Notes: generated from the sequence alone by a model not told the origin. 64,000 nt of DNA from Streptomyces caelestis (GCF_001279005.1 NZ_LGCN01000212.1:62001-126000); one strand, 5' to 3'; positions 19,155 through 27,996 are shown, numbered from the stretch's first letter. Made by a program: numbers and translations.

Positions 19155-19640
19155 TCATCGGCCCGGCTCGGGCCTGCCGGCCTTGGGCGACAGGCGCTTC
19201 TCCGCGGGGCCGGCCCCGCGGTGGCGTTCGCCGTGGTCGGTATTCAGCACCACCGCGACTTCGCGCGGGCCGCGACGACCTCTCCATGGAGGAGGCCGTC
19301 GTCCGGGCCCGTCACGTCGAGGGAGGCGGTGGTGCCTCCCACCGACTTGGTGAGACAACCGGGCGCCGCGTCGTCCGCGGTCCCGGTCCGCGGCCGCCGA
19401 CCGTCGGCGCGGGCCGTCTCCCCGCAGCACCACAGGACGTTCTTCGACGAAGCGGTCGTCGTCGCACCCCCGGTAACGGTCCTTCCCGTCCACGCCTTTT
19501 GGGGCCGTGTCCAGGACCTCCTCGCCGGCCGGCGCCTCGGCGAGCCGGTCCGCCTCCTCGCCACAGCCGTGGGCGGTCAGGAAGTACAGCGCGGGCGGCC
19601 CCGTCGGCGGCGGTCCCGAAACGGCCACGGCGGCGACCGG
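19155..19640 (-). pseudogene. Probable lipoprotein gene broken by two compensating frameshifts
   Basis: Protein-like sequence with strong G/C third positions switches frame twice on the minus strand. From about 19640 to 19440 one frame reads LTAHGCGEEADRLAEAPAG and then VDGKDRYRGCDDDRF, which resembles a lipobox and the start of a secreted domain. From about 19440 to 19260 another frame takes over with CLTKSVGGTTASLDVTG, ending at a TGA at 19244. The first frame resumes with EVAVVLNTDHGERHRG and ends at a TGA at 19155. No good start codon with Shine-Dalgarno was found. The most economical reading is a decayed lipoprotein gene (or sequencing errors in a live one). The rest of the 19096-19701 gap holds nothing recognisable. 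Confidence 0.4.
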
Positions 19641-19701
19641 TCGGTTTCCCCTCCCCGTCCCCCTCGTGCCGCCGGACGTCAGCGCACCGGGGAAAGGGCG
19701 C

Positions 19702-21114
19702 TCAGCCCTCGGAGGGGGTGTTCCCGCGGCGGGTGACGACCAGTCCCGCCCCACCGAGGACGACCAGGGCGATGGCGGTGCCGGCGATCCACGGGGTGGC
19801 GCCGGAGGAGCCGGTCGCCGCGAGGTTGGTGTCGGCGGGGGCGCCGGCGACGGGGGCCGGGCTCGGACCGGTGAGGGTGTGGGTGGTGGTGCCGATCTCG
19901 GCGGCCCGGGTGAGGCAGTCGAGCATGCCGGTGAACCGCTGCTCGAAGCCGTCCGGCCCCTCGACCGTGAAGTCGTACGGCCGGTCCTCGCTCAGCGGAA
20001 CCGTCACCGTCCGGGACGCGCCGCCCGCGACGGTGTGCTCCGCACCCGCCAGTTCGAAGGTGAACGGCTCGTCGTCCTGGTTGGTGACGGTGACGTCCAC
20101 ACCGCCCTTGGCGCAGTTCTCACGGGCGGTCAGCGCGGGTATCGCGCCTTCGAGCGCCCAGGTGGCGCTCGCCGTCGCCGAGACGGTCGACTCGCTGGAC
20201 CCGGCCAGGATCTGCGTCTGGCTCCGGCTCTCGGAGACGAAGGCGCGGCCGACCGGCACCGTCGTCGAGGCCTGCGCGGTCAGTTCGGCGGTGTCCGCCG
20301 CCGCGTCCTCGGGCACCTCGAAGAAGATCCGGCCGCCGTCGGCCGCGGTGGTGACGGGCTCGCCGTCCTCGTCCACGATCCGCACCCCGCTCGTGGCGGC
20401 GTCCGCCGGCGGGGAGACGGTGACGCTGCGCGCGTCCGTGCGCACCGTCACCGGACCGATCAGCTCACCCGGGCGGCCGGAGACCGCGGGCGGGTCCAGG
20501 GCCAGCGACGCCTTCGGCTCCCCCTCGTCGCGGGCGTTCTTGTGCAGGTAGTCGGCGAGCTGCTCGGCCTGGGGGTCGACGGCGTCCACGGAGACGTCGT
20601 CGGAGTAGCGCCAGATGGCCACCTGCGTGCCGGCCGCCGCGTCCTGCTCGGTGAGCCGGCCGCGTACGCCGGCCTTCTTGGCGAGTGCCGCGAGGTCGTT
20701 CACCTGCGGGTAGGAGTTCCGCAGGATCCAGCGGATCCGGCCGGCGTCCTCGTTGACGCCGAGCGAGGTCCCGCTCCAGGCGGTCTCGTGGTACTTGGCG
20801 TCCTTCTGCGTGGGCGTCTGGATGTCGACGCAGTACGTCTGCAGCATGCCGCCGCCCTCGACGGACATCTCGAACAGTCCCGCCGACACCTGCTGATCCC
20901 CGGCGGCGCCGTGTATCACGGCCGTGCCGTAGGTCTTGAGCTCGCCTACGGTCGCGGCCGCCCCGCTGTGACCCGGTGCCGTCTCCTCGTCGGCGGCTGC
21001 CGTCCCGGCGCCGGCCAGCGCGGCTGTGGCGACGAGTCCGGACACCAGCGTCCCTGCGGCGAGACGGGCCGACCCGCGTCCGCGCGCGGGCCCCGCGGAG
21101 AACGAAGAAAACAC
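19702..21114 (-). CDS. Cys-Gln thioester-domain surface protein with LAATG sortase anchor
   Basis: 470 residues from GTG 21114, which has GGAAGGA 6-7 nt upstream; the longer open frame to 21177 lacks this. An N-terminal signal peptide (about 1-40) is followed by a thioester (TED/TQXA) domain. The pair Cys95 (TYCVDIQTP) and Gln164 (GTQVAIW) would form an intramolecular thioester able to bond covalently to host or surface amines. Beta-rich domains cover about 200-425. The C-terminus has LAATG (431-435), a hydrophobic helix and Arg-Arg, the LAXTG signal for class E sortase. The protein is therefore probably linked to the cell wall as an adhesin on hyphae. It is monocistronic. The ligand is unknown. 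Confidence 0.88.
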   Translation of the reverse strand: MFSSFSAGPARGRGSARLAAGTLVSGLVATAALAGAGTAAADEETAPGHSGAAATVGELKTYGTAVIHGAAGDQQVSAGLFEMSVEGGGMLQTYCVDIQTPTQKDAKYHETAWSGTSLGVNEDAGRIRWILRNSYPQVNDLAALAKKAGVRGRLTEQDAAAGTQVAIWRYSDDVSVDAVDPQAEQLADYLHKNARDEGEPKASLALDPPAVSGRPGELIGPVTVRTDARSVTVSPPADAATSGVRIVDEDGEPVTTAADGGRIFFEVPEDAAADTAELTAQASTTVPVGRAFVSESRSQTQILAGSSESTVSATASATWALEGAIPALTARENCAKGGVDVTVTNQDDEPFTFELAGAEHTVAGGASRTVTVPLSEDRPYDFTVEGPDGFEQRFTGMLDCLTRAAEIGTTTHTLTGPSPAPVAGAPADTNLAATGSSGATPWIAGTAIALVVLGGAGLVVTRRGNTPSEG

Positions 21115-21395
21115 CGAAATCCTTCCCGGGCGGGACCCGTTGACGTGGGGGGCTGACGGTCCCACCAGCAGAATCACCGGCCCCGAGAGCGCCGGGAGCC
21201 TTGCCCGGCATCCTAAGGAGGCGGCGGAGCGCGCTTGCCGATGATCGCGTCGGAGGAGTGATCCGACTCGGAATCGTTATCGCGGAAGCCGTCACGAGCA
21301 GGACTTGTCGACAAAACCACTCGGGATGTTCCGGTGCAGATCCGCCGATAAGCCTCAGTCCGGTCGGCGCCGGCGTCGGGGCCGGGTCGCTGACC

Positions 21396-21875
21396 TCATG
21401 TCACCATCTGCGGTTTCGGCCGCTGTTGGGGCGCGTCTCCGTACGCCGCCGCCGGATTTCCCGGTCCGCTTTCCCAGTCGGGTTCGGGTCGCGCCGTCGC
21501 GGAGGCCTGTTCCGGTCGCTGCGCGCGCCGGAAGGCGGCCGTGCCCCGGGCGAGGTCGTGGCCGATCGACACCGCGTCGATGTCCGCGGACATCCACCCC
21601 TGCTGTCCCTCGCGCGTCTCCGTGCGCACCTTCAGCCGGCCCTGCACGATCACCGGTTCGCCCACCGACAGCGACGCCGCCGCGTTGGTGGCGAGCTGCC
21701 GGTTCGCCCACACCGTGAAGAAGTTGGTGTGCCCGTCCGCCCAGGCGCTCTTCTCCCGGTCCCAGTACCGGGACGTGACCGCGACCCGGAACCTGGCCGC
21801 GGGGCCGGACGCCGTCTCCCGGTACACCGGCTGCGTCGCCACGTTGCCCACCACGCACACCATCGTCTCGTTCAT
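21396..21875 (-). CDS. ssbB: Single-stranded DNA-binding protein paralogue lacking the acidic tip
   Basis: 159 residues from the ATG at 21875, which has GGAGGG 8-9 nt upstream. The OB-fold core covers about 1-105, with VCVVGNVATQPV, the aromatic residues of TNFFTVWANRQLATN and the VIVQGRLKVRT strand. The C-terminal tail is Pro/Gln-rich and ends PKPQMVT instead of the DDxPF-type acidic tip of the housekeeping SSB. This matches Streptomyces SsbB, which is not the replication SSB and is associated with sporulation-time chromosome segregation. A lone gene next to the dynamin-like pair, which may also act at sporulation septa. Confidence 0.88.
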   Translation of the reverse strand: MNETMVCVVGNVATQPVYRETASGPAARFRVAVTSRYWDREKSAWADGHTNFFTVWANRQLATNAAASLSVGEPVIVQGRLKVRTETREGQQGWMSADIDAVSIGHDLARGTAAFRRAQRPEQASATARPEPDWESGPGNPAAAYGDAPQQRPKPQMVT

Positions 21876-22128
21876 CGTGTTTCCCTCCCTCGCCCGCCCG
21901 CCGGCTACGACACCGGCGCCGGGCCGGTACGCGTACGGGCCCGTCCCGTACGGCTGCCGTCCGGCAGGGCGACCGCGGACCGTCCCGCGATCGCCGCGAA
22001 GCCAGACTGCCTCCGTCGGGCCGGGCCCGCCGGGCGCTGTGGACCACCTCCGGCCTGTGGACATCCCCGCCACCCGAACGGGACGCTCCGCCCCCCGGTC
22101 CGTCTCCCCCGCGCCACCTCCCCCGCCG

Positions 22129-23937
22129 TCAAGCGCGGCCGGCCCCCACCCCCACGACCCGCCCGTACTGCTCCCGCACCTCCCGGTACCGCAGCAGCTC
22201 CGCCGCCACCGGATCCAGGACGCGGGCCCGGCCGCACCCCGCGGCCGCCTCCCGCAGCCGTCTCTCCGCCTCCTGCCCGTACCGCCGGGCGGGCCCCCGG
22301 GCCGCCATCCGGCAGCTCCACTCGACGAGCGGACCGCCGACGATGCCGATCACCATCAGCAGCACCGGCACCCCCAGGTTCGGCGCCATGATCCCGATGA
22401 TCTGCGCCAGCAGCCACAGCCCGCCGGCGAACTGGAGGGCCGTCATCGACACCTGGGCGAGCACGGCCAGCGGCCACCACCCGGGCCGCGGCGGCCTCCC
22501 CGGCGGCAGTCCCGCGCGTACGGCCAGCTCGTCCAGCGCCTCCGGCAGGCCCTGGGAGCCGCGTACGGCCGCCTCCCGCACAGCCAGCGCCCACGGCGCC
22601 GGCAGTCCGGCGCAGGCGCGGTCGGCCACCGTGCGCACCGCCTGTTCCACGCGCTGCCGGGCCGTCGCCTCCTCGTCGGGCTGACCGCGCAGGGCGACCC
22701 GGCCGGTGGGCGGCTCGCTCCGCTCCTGGCACCAGCGCCACAGCCGCAGCCAGGGCGTGCCGCACGCGCGGTTCGCGTTGCGCAGCCAAGCGCGTTCGGC
22801 CGCCTCGCCCGTGGCGGTGGCCCCCACGGCGTCCGCGAGCCGGTCGGCGAACTCCTCGCGCGCCTCCTCGCTCAGCCCGGTGCGCCGCCCGGTGGCGTAC
22901 ACGGGCCACAGCCGGGCCGCCGCGACGTCCACGTCCGCGGAGATCCGCCGGGCCGGGGCCCCGCGCTCGGCCACGAACCGGGCGAGCGACTCGCGCAGAT
23001 CGCCGACCCCGTCCCCGGTGAGCGCGGACAGCGCCTGCACGGTCGTACCGGGTTCGCCGTACTCCCCCAGGACGATGCCGTCCTCGTCGAGCAGTCGCCG
23101 CAGATCGTCCAGGACCTGCTCGGCGGCCTCCCCGGGCAGCCGGTCGATCTGGTTGAGGACGACGAACATGACCTCCGCGTGGGCCGCCATGGGCCGCAGA
23201 TAGCGTTCGTGCAGCATGGCGTCGGCGTACTTCTCGGGGTCGACGACCCAGATGACCGCGTCGACCAGTCCCAGGACGCGGTCCACCTGCTCCCGGTGCT
23301 GGACGGCCGCCGAGTCGTGGTCGGGCAGGTCGACCAGGACCAGCCCGCGCAGCCGCTCGTCGGCGTCCGCGGTCGCCTGGAGGGGACGCCGCCTGAGCCG
23401 GGGCGGGATGCCGAGGCGTTCGATGAGACCCGCCGCACCGTCGCTCCAGCTGCACGCGATGGGCGCGGCGGTGGTCGGCCGCCGTACGCCGGTCTCCGAG
23501 ACGGGCACTCCGGCCAGCGCGTTGAACAGCTGCGACTTGCCGCTGCCGGTGGCGCCCGCGATGGCGACGACGGTGTGCTGCCCGGAGAGCCGGCGCCGCG
23601 CGGTGGACTCCTCGAGGACCCGGCCCGCCCCCGCGAGGGTGCGGTTGTCGAGCCGGGCACGGGAGAGCCCCACCAGCTCGCGCAGCGCCTCGAGCCGCGA
23701 CCGCAGCCACGGGTCGTACGCGAGTGGGGCCACGGTCTGCGGCACGGCCGTGCGGGCCGCCGCCGCCCCGCGCTGCTCCTCGCCCGCGCCCTCGTTCACC
23801 CGGCGCGCGATCAACCCGTCGTCCCAGGGGCTCGCGGTGTCCGTACGGGGTGGCCCTCCGGCGTCGCGGTCGGGACGCTCGGGGTCCTCAGGGTGCTCAG
23901 GGTGCTCGGTGTGGTCCTGGTCAGTGACGGCGGTCAC
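22129..23937 (-). CDS. Dynamin-like membrane GTPase, second of a pair
   Basis: 602 residues from GTG 23937, 3 bp after the upstream GTPase stop, with GGAGAGG inside the end of that gene, so the two are tightly coupled. P-loop GATGSGKSQL (about 125), switch motif PTTAAP, G3 LVLVDLPDHDS (about 195) and G4 NQIDR (about 260). The C-terminal third has two hydrophobic segments around residues 480-530 (AVLAQVSMTALQFAGGLWLL and VLLMVIGIVGGPLV), then a basic amphipathic tail. This fits the membrane-embedded partner of a bacterial dynamin-like pair. Streptomyces DynA/DynB stabilise FtsZ rings at sporulation septa; I suspect this is such a protein but cannot confirm orthology. An Asp/Glu/Pro-rich N-terminus is unusual. 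Confidence 0.8.
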   Translation of the reverse strand: MTAVTDQDHTEHPEHPEDPERPDRDAGGPPRTDTASPWDDGLIARRVNEGAGEEQRGAAAARTAVPQTVAPLAYDPWLRSRLEALRELVGLSRARLDNRTLAGAGRVLEESTARRRLSGQHTVVAIAGATGSGKSQLFNALAGVPVSETGVRRPTTAAPIACSWSDGAAGLIERLGIPPRLRRRPLQATADADERLRGLVLVDLPDHDSAAVQHREQVDRVLGLVDAVIWVVDPEKYADAMLHERYLRPMAAHAEVMFVVLNQIDRLPGEAAEQVLDDLRRLLDEDGIVLGEYGEPGTTVQALSALTGDGVGDLRESLARFVAERGAPARRISADVDVAAARLWPVYATGRRTGLSEEAREEFADRLADAVGATATGEAAERAWLRNANRACGTPWLRLWRWCQERSEPPTGRVALRGQPDEEATARQRVEQAVRTVADRACAGLPAPWALAVREAAVRGSQGLPEALDELAVRAGLPPGRPPRPGWWPLAVLAQVSMTALQFAGGLWLLAQIIGIMAPNLGVPVLLMVIGIVGGPLVEWSCRMAARGPARRYGQEAERRLREAAAGCGRARVLDPVAAELLRYREVREQYGRVVGVGAGRA

Positions 23938-23940
23938 CGG

Positions 23941-25548
23941 TCACCTCTCCTTCTGCAGTACGGACAACGCGGCGATGAGTTCGGCCTGGGGCTCCGCGTG
24001 CACCTCGAGCGCGTCGAGTGGGGCGAGCCGGCGTTCGCGTTCGGCGTGCATGACGCGGTCCACGTGCTCGACGAGCAGCCGTCCGCCCCGGTCGCGCAGC
24101 CGCAGCGCGCCGTGCGCGCCGATCCGCTCGGCGAGCCCCTCCCCGGCGGCCCGGCCCCGGCGGCCGCCCAGCAGGGTCGTGGCGACCAGCGCGGCGACCG
24201 TCTCGGGGTCGGGCGCGGCGCTGCGGTCCAGCCCCCGCACCTCGTCCTCGGCGTACTCCTCGAGCTCGCGCCGCCAGCGCCGTACGGCCAGTCCGATGCG
24301 GTGCTCGGCGCTCTCGGGCGCGGTGTCGCGGCCGGCGAGCTCGGGGGCGTCCGCCGCGGGTTCGCGCCGCCAGGCGTCGTCGACGCGCTCGTCGGCGGCG
24401 GCGACGGCGCACAGCAGCAGCGTGCTCAGGCTCTCCACCAGGGTGTCGAGGAGCTCGCCCGGGGTGCAGTCCAGGGGGAAGGCGCGCCACCGTCTGAGCG
24501 CGTCGCCGGCGAGGACGGCCCCGGCCTGCAGCCGGCCCCGCACGCGCGCGTGCTCGCTGTCGTACGCCCCGTCGACGGCGGCGGTGAGCCGCAGCGCGGC
24601 CGCGTACTGCGCGGCGGCGGCACCGGCCAGTCCGGGCATGCGGGTGTCGAGGGAGGCGAGGACGCCGTACGCGGTGCGGGCCATCGCGTACTGCCGGGCG
24701 GCGGGGTCCAGCGTCTGATGGACCAGCCAGGTCCGCAGCGAGGCCACGGCGGTGGCGGGCAGCAGTCCGCCGCCCCAGGCCGACTCGGGCAGCTCGGGCA
24801 CGGTGAAGCGCGGTACGTGGCCGAGTCCGGCCTTGGTGAGCAGGGCGCCGTACTGCCGTGACACCTCGGAGACGACCTGGTGGGGCACGCGGTCCAGGAC
24901 GGTCACCAGGGTGACGTCGTACTCCTTGGCGGTGCGCAGCATGTGCCAGGGGACGGCGTCGGCGTAGCGGGCGGCGGTGGTGACCATGACCCAGATGTCC
25001 GCGGCGCCGATGAGCTCGGCGGCGAGGACCCGGTTGTCGGAGACGAGGCTGTCGATGTCGGGCGCGTCCAGGAGGGCGAGGCCGGGCGGCAGGGTGTCGG
25101 CGGTCTCGACGCGCAGCACCCGCGCGGGGTCCTCGCCGGGCAGGAGCAGGTCGTCCGCGGGGTCCCGGTGGTGGGGCACCCACACGCGCGTGAGGTCGGG
25201 CAGCACCCTCATCCCGCTGAACCAGTGGTGGTCCTCCGGATGGCAGACGAGCACCGGCGTCCGGGTCGTGGGCCGCAGCACGCCCGCCTCGCTGACCCGG
25301 CGGCCCACCAGGGAGTTCACCAGGGTGGACTTCCCGGCCCCGGTGGACCCCCCGACGACGGCCAGCAGGGGCGCTTCGGGATCTCTCAGCCGGGGCACCA
25401 GATAGTCGTCGAGCTGCGCGAGCAGTTCGTCGCGGTTGGCACGCGCGCGTGCGGCCCCCGCCAGGGGCAGCGGGAAGCGTGCGGCGGCGACACGGTCGCG
25501 CAGGGCGGAGAGTGCGTCGAGCAGCTGGGGCCGTACGTCCAAGGTCAC
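23941..25548 (-). CDS. Dynamin-like GTPase, first of a pair
   Basis: 535 residues from GTG 25548 ([13 protein letters not shown]); GTG 25551 is equally possible, and upstream in-frame ATGs lack support. P-loop [14 protein letters not shown] (about 65-78), [13 protein letters not shown] as G2 region, G3 [11 protein letters not shown] (about 150) and a TVLDR G4-like motif (about 205). The C-terminal half is helical and has no clear transmembrane segment, unlike its neighbour. Two adjacent unequal dynamin-like GTPases are typical of bacteria, where partners interact in trans during membrane remodelling. The gene is the first of the operon; a 323-bp AT-richer leader separates it from the divergent tRNA gene. 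Confidence 0.82.
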   Translation of the reverse strand: MTLDVRPQLLDALSALRDRVAAARFPLPLAGAARARANRDELLAQLDDYLVPRLRDPEAPLLAVVGGSTGAGKSTLVNSLVGRRVSEAGVLRPTTRTPVLVCHPEDHHWFSGMRVLPDLTRVWVPHHRDPADDLLLPGEDPARVLRVETADTLPPGLALLDAPDIDSLVSDNRVLAAELIGAADIWVMVTTAARYADAVPWHMLRTAKEYDVTLVTVLDRVPHQVVSEVSRQYGALLTKAGLGHVPRFTVPELPESAWGGGLLPATAVASLRTWLVHQTLDPAARQYAMARTAYGVLASLDTRMPGLAGAAAAQYAAALRLTAAVDGAYDSEHARVRGRLQAGAVLAGDALRRWRAFPLDCTPGELLDTLVESLSTLLLCAVAAADERVDDAWRREPAADAPELAGRDTAPESAEHRIGLAVRRWRRELEEYAEDEVRGLDRSAAPDPETVAALVATTLLGGRRGRAAGEGLAERIGAHGALRLRDRGGRLLVEHVDRVMHAERERRLAPLDALEVHAEPQAELIAALSVLQKER

Positions 25549-25871
25549 CACATGCGAAGAATGCCCAATTTTGGGGGAATTCTGAAGCATATGAGCATGC
25601 CTGCGCGCCGACACGACACAAGGGACGGAAGGGACGACCACGGCGCGTGCGCGCTCCAGGCATAACGAGTGCACAACACCCGGTGCGCGAGGGGCCAAAA
25701 GCGGTGCACGATTCGCACCTGCCTGCGATTATCGGGACCGCTTCACCGAACCTCCACACCGAGTCGCGGAGGCGAGGCAACAGGGACGAGGATGCGGGAG
25801 CCCTATCCTTGTCCCCGGCGACGTCACGGACGGGCCCGGCCCCGGGCACCGCGACGACAGCCACCACACCG
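25549..25871. promoter_or_regulatory. Intergenic region upstream of dynamin pair and tRNA-Arg
   Basis: 323 bp with no supported gene. It must contain the divergent promoters for the GTPase operon (minus) and the tRNA (plus). It is locally AT-rich around 25551-25600 (cccaattttgggggaatt). A TATCCT hexamer at 25804-25809 could be a -10 element for the tRNA transcript, but no good -35 is visible. Confidence 0.4.
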
Positions 25872-25947
25872 GCCCCCGTAGCTCAGTGGATAGAGCAGGC
25901 GCCTTCTAAGCGCTTGGCCGCAGGTTCGAGTCCTGCCGGGGGCGCCA
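25872..25947 (+). tRNA. tRNA-Arg (anticodon TCT)
   Basis: A complete cloverleaf: acceptor GCCCCCG pairs with CGGGGGC, D arm GCTC/GAGC, anticodon stem GGCGC/GCGCT with loop CTTCTAA (anticodon TCT, reads AGA), T arm GCAGG-TTCGAGT-CCTGC, discriminator G and an encoded CCA at 25945-25947. AGA is a rare Arg codon in high-GC genomes. Confidence 0.97.
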
Positions 25948-25953
25948 CCCTCC

Positions 25954-25973
25954 GCCCTCCCCCTCGGGAGGGC
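25954..25973 (+). terminator. Terminator of tRNA-Arg
   Basis: An 8-bp stem, gccctccc/gggagggc, with a 4-nt loop starts 7 nt past the CCA and is followed by tcttc. Spacing and position fit a tRNA terminator. Confidence 0.7.
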
Positions 25974-26243
25974 TCTTCGCCGGTCAGAGCGCATGCCGGC
26001 CGGCACGACGAAGCCCCGGACGCCCTCTCGACGATCAAGAGCGGACTCCGGGGCCGTCCGGCTGTCCCCGGGGTCTCGCGGGTGGCCGTGTCGCACGCGT
26101 GTCGAAGTTCCCGGCCGGAGGATCAGCCGGCGCCGGGCGCCTCCGGGCCGCCACTTGCCCGGCGAGAGCCCGGGAGCTTCCCACCGGGACCGCGAGGCGA
26201 TCCGGTCTGGGACCGAGACGCCTTCTCCCGGCCGGAGAAAGCC

Positions 26244-26507
26244 ATGCGCACCGTCTGTGAACGCCCGCAGGAAGCCGAGGGGCTTCCCCGGTGGCCGGCC
26301 CAGGGCCACTACCACGTGGCCACGGACGTTCCCTCGTGGACGGCGCACCCCGACTTCCCTCGCCCGGGACCGGCGGACCACTGCACCGCGTGCATCGAAC
26401 GGCTGACGGATCCGGCGGACCGGCTCTTCCGAGGGAGGCACGCCTACCTGGAGCCGCATACCTGGTCGGATCTTCAGCGGACCAGGCCGCCTCTGCCCCT
26501 CGGCTGA
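26244..26507 (+). CDS. Small protein of unknown function downstream of tRNA-Arg
   Basis: 87 residues. The ATG at 26244 has GGAGAAA 6 nt upstream, and codon third positions are mostly G/C, which support a real gene; the same frame is open far upstream, but without a start signal there. No signal peptide. It contains HCTACIERL (about 51-59), two close cysteines with a His, and a Trp/His-rich first half. I do not recognise a family. It lies between tRNA-Arg and an alpha/beta hydrolase on the same strand. It could be a degenerate or lineage-specific gene; the 296 bp before it hold only the tRNA terminator. Confidence 0.5.
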   Translation: MRTVCERPQEAEGLPRWPAQGHYHVATDVPSWTAHPDFPRPGPADHCTACIERLTDPADRLFRGRHAYLEPHTWSDLQRTRPPLPLG

Positions 26508-26649
26508 CGTCAACGAGAGACGCCGGCCCTTTCGCTCTCGGCACGCCAAGGGCTCCGGATCGCCCACCTTGGAGTGATTACGCAGGATCTGTGGGATTCC
26601 TGGTAACCATGGAAGGGTTAGCCGCCTTTCGCCCTTCCCGGAGCCGTTC

Positions 26650-27573
26650 ATGCGCACTGCCGTCACCGCCGTCCAGGACTCCGTGGAAGAGCGGGTTCTC
26701 ACCTTCGAGGGTTTCGCGTACACGTGCCGGATCGTCCATCAGGACGTACCGCAGACGGCTCCGTTGCTGCTGCTCGGAGGCTCGTCGCAGAACCGGTACT
26801 CCTGGCAGGGCCACGAGAGGTGGCTGGCGCCGCTGTGCACGATGATCACCGTGGACCTGCCCGGATACGGCAGCTCGGACTTCCTGCCGGCCCACTACGA
26901 CATCGACTTCCTCGCCGACGCCGTCCAGCACATGCTGACGGAGGTCGACATGCCCGAGGTGAACCTGTTCGGCGGCTGCTTCGGCGAGGTCGTCGGCCTC
27001 CGCTTCGCGCAGCGGCATCCGGAGTCCGTCCAGCGCATCGTCTTCGCCGGTGCCGCGGGCCGTCTCCCCGACCTCTACACCGACGCCGTACCGCGACTGT
27101 CGGACGCGCTCGGACGGAACGACATCGCGGGGGCCGCCGACGGACTGGTACGGCTGTTCATGTCGAACCCGGAGGCCGGCCGGGTCCGCAGGCACGCGGC
27201 CGTGGCGCGCCTCCTCCAGCGGCAGTTCACGACCCAGACGCCGGACGAGATCAGGAAGGCCGTCGAGCACAACACCAGGCTGGTGACGCACGGTTGTTAC
27301 GCACCCCTGCCGGTCCCCCGCGTGCCGACCCTGGTGTTCACCGGCGAGTACGACACCCTGTGCACCCCGCAGATGGGGCGTGAACTGGCCGCGACGATCC
27401 CGGGGGCACGGTTCACCACCGTCACGGAGGCGGACCACCTGGTGACGGTCGAACGCCGTGAGGAGTCCGCGGACCTGATCGCCCGCTTCTGCACCGATCG
27501 CCCCATCGACGGCCTGCCGTACTGCAACGCCGTCGAGTCGCCGTGTGCCGAGCCCGTGGCCGTTCCCGCCTGA
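26650..27573 (+). CDS. Alpha/beta hydrolase with Cys in place of the nucleophile Ser
   Basis: 307 residues with an alpha/beta-hydrolase fold: LLLLGGSSQNR (oxyanion-hole region, about 39-49), DLPGYGSSD (69-77), nucleophile elbow FGGCFGE (107-113), acid Asp235 in TGEYDTLC and His263 in EADHLV. The nucleophile position is Cys110 rather than Ser, giving a Cys-Asp-His triad as in dienelactone hydrolase and some thioesterases/acyltransferases. No signal peptide, so it is probably cytoplasmic. GGAG precedes the ATG at about 6 nt spacing. It is a single gene ended by a very strong bidirectional hairpin. The substrate is unknown; thioester or lactone chemistry is a reasonable guess. Confidence 0.85.
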   Translation: MRTAVTAVQDSVEERVLTFEGFAYTCRIVHQDVPQTAPLLLLGGSSQNRYSWQGHERWLAPLCTMITVDLPGYGSSDFLPAHYDIDFLADAVQHMLTEVDMPEVNLFGGCFGEVVGLRFAQRHPESVQRIVFAGAAGRLPDLYTDAVPRLSDALGRNDIAGAADGLVRLFMSNPEAGRVRRHAAVARLLQRQFTTQTPDEIRKAVEHNTRLVTHGCYAPLPVPRVPTLVFTGEYDTLCTPQMGRELAATIPGARFTTVTEADHLVTVERREESADLIARFCTDRPIDGLPYCNAVESPCAEPVAVPA

Positions 27574-27580
27574 CGCGGGT

Positions 27581-27628
27581 CATGAGGAAGGGCCGGAACC
27601 CGGCAGCGGGTTCCGGCCCTTCCTCATG
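27581..27628. terminator. Strong bidirectional terminator
   Basis: A perfect 21-bp stem, positions 27581-27601 against 27608-27628, with a 6-nt loop ggcagc. It lies between the plus-strand hydrolase (8 bp after its stop) and the minus-strand secreted-protein gene (12 bp from its stop), so it can serve both. Confidence 0.9.
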
Positions 27629-27640
27629 ACCGCGAAGATG

Positions 27641-27919
27641 TCAGGGCTTCTCGCCGTCGACGGCGACGCTGGTCCCGCAGGAGACCTCCGCGCCCCCGCC
27701 GGAGCAGGTCTGCTTCATGTTGTTGACGAGGTGGACCTTCCCGTACGTGCCGCTGGTGAACTCGCGCTCACCCTCGTCCGCGCAGCGCACGTTGCCCTTG
27801 CCGTCGTCGGCGCACTTCCCGGCGCTCTCGACGGCGACGGCGTGAACGGCACCGAGGCCGATCAGGGCGGAGCTCCCCAGAACTCCCACCGCCACTGCGA
27901 TCTTCTTCGACTTGAACAT
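27641..27919 (-). CDS. Small secreted four-cysteine protein, copy 1 (type A)
   Basis: 92 residues, ATG 27919 with AGGAAAAGG just upstream. A signal peptide (MFKSKKIAVAVGVLGSSAL..., ending near AVHA) precedes a mature region of about 62 residues with four cysteines spaced as two pairs: C-x9-C near the N-terminus (KCADDGKGNVRC) and C-x7-C near the C-terminus (TCSGGGAEVSC). Two disulfides are likely. It is paralogous to the protein at 28547-28810, sharing signal peptide, Cys pattern and VAVDGE/VVDGE ending. No known domain is recognised. It is last in the minus-strand run of four alternating small secreted genes. Confidence 0.85.
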   Translation of the reverse strand: MFKSKKIAVAVGVLGSSALIGLGAVHAVAVESAGKCADDGKGNVRCADEGEREFTSGTYGKVHLVNNMKQTCSGGGAEVSCGTSVAVDGEKP

Positions 27920-27996
27920 CTACCTTTTCCTCAACGCTCGGCCCCGCCGCGACTGGACGGCGGCGCCGTTCCGGATGCCTTGACGGCCAACGAAGC

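Noticed and set aside
21541..24861. A 1106-codon plus-strand frame opposite ssbB and the GTPases
   Set aside because: Crosses two well-supported minus-strand genes and carries no motif; antisense shadow.
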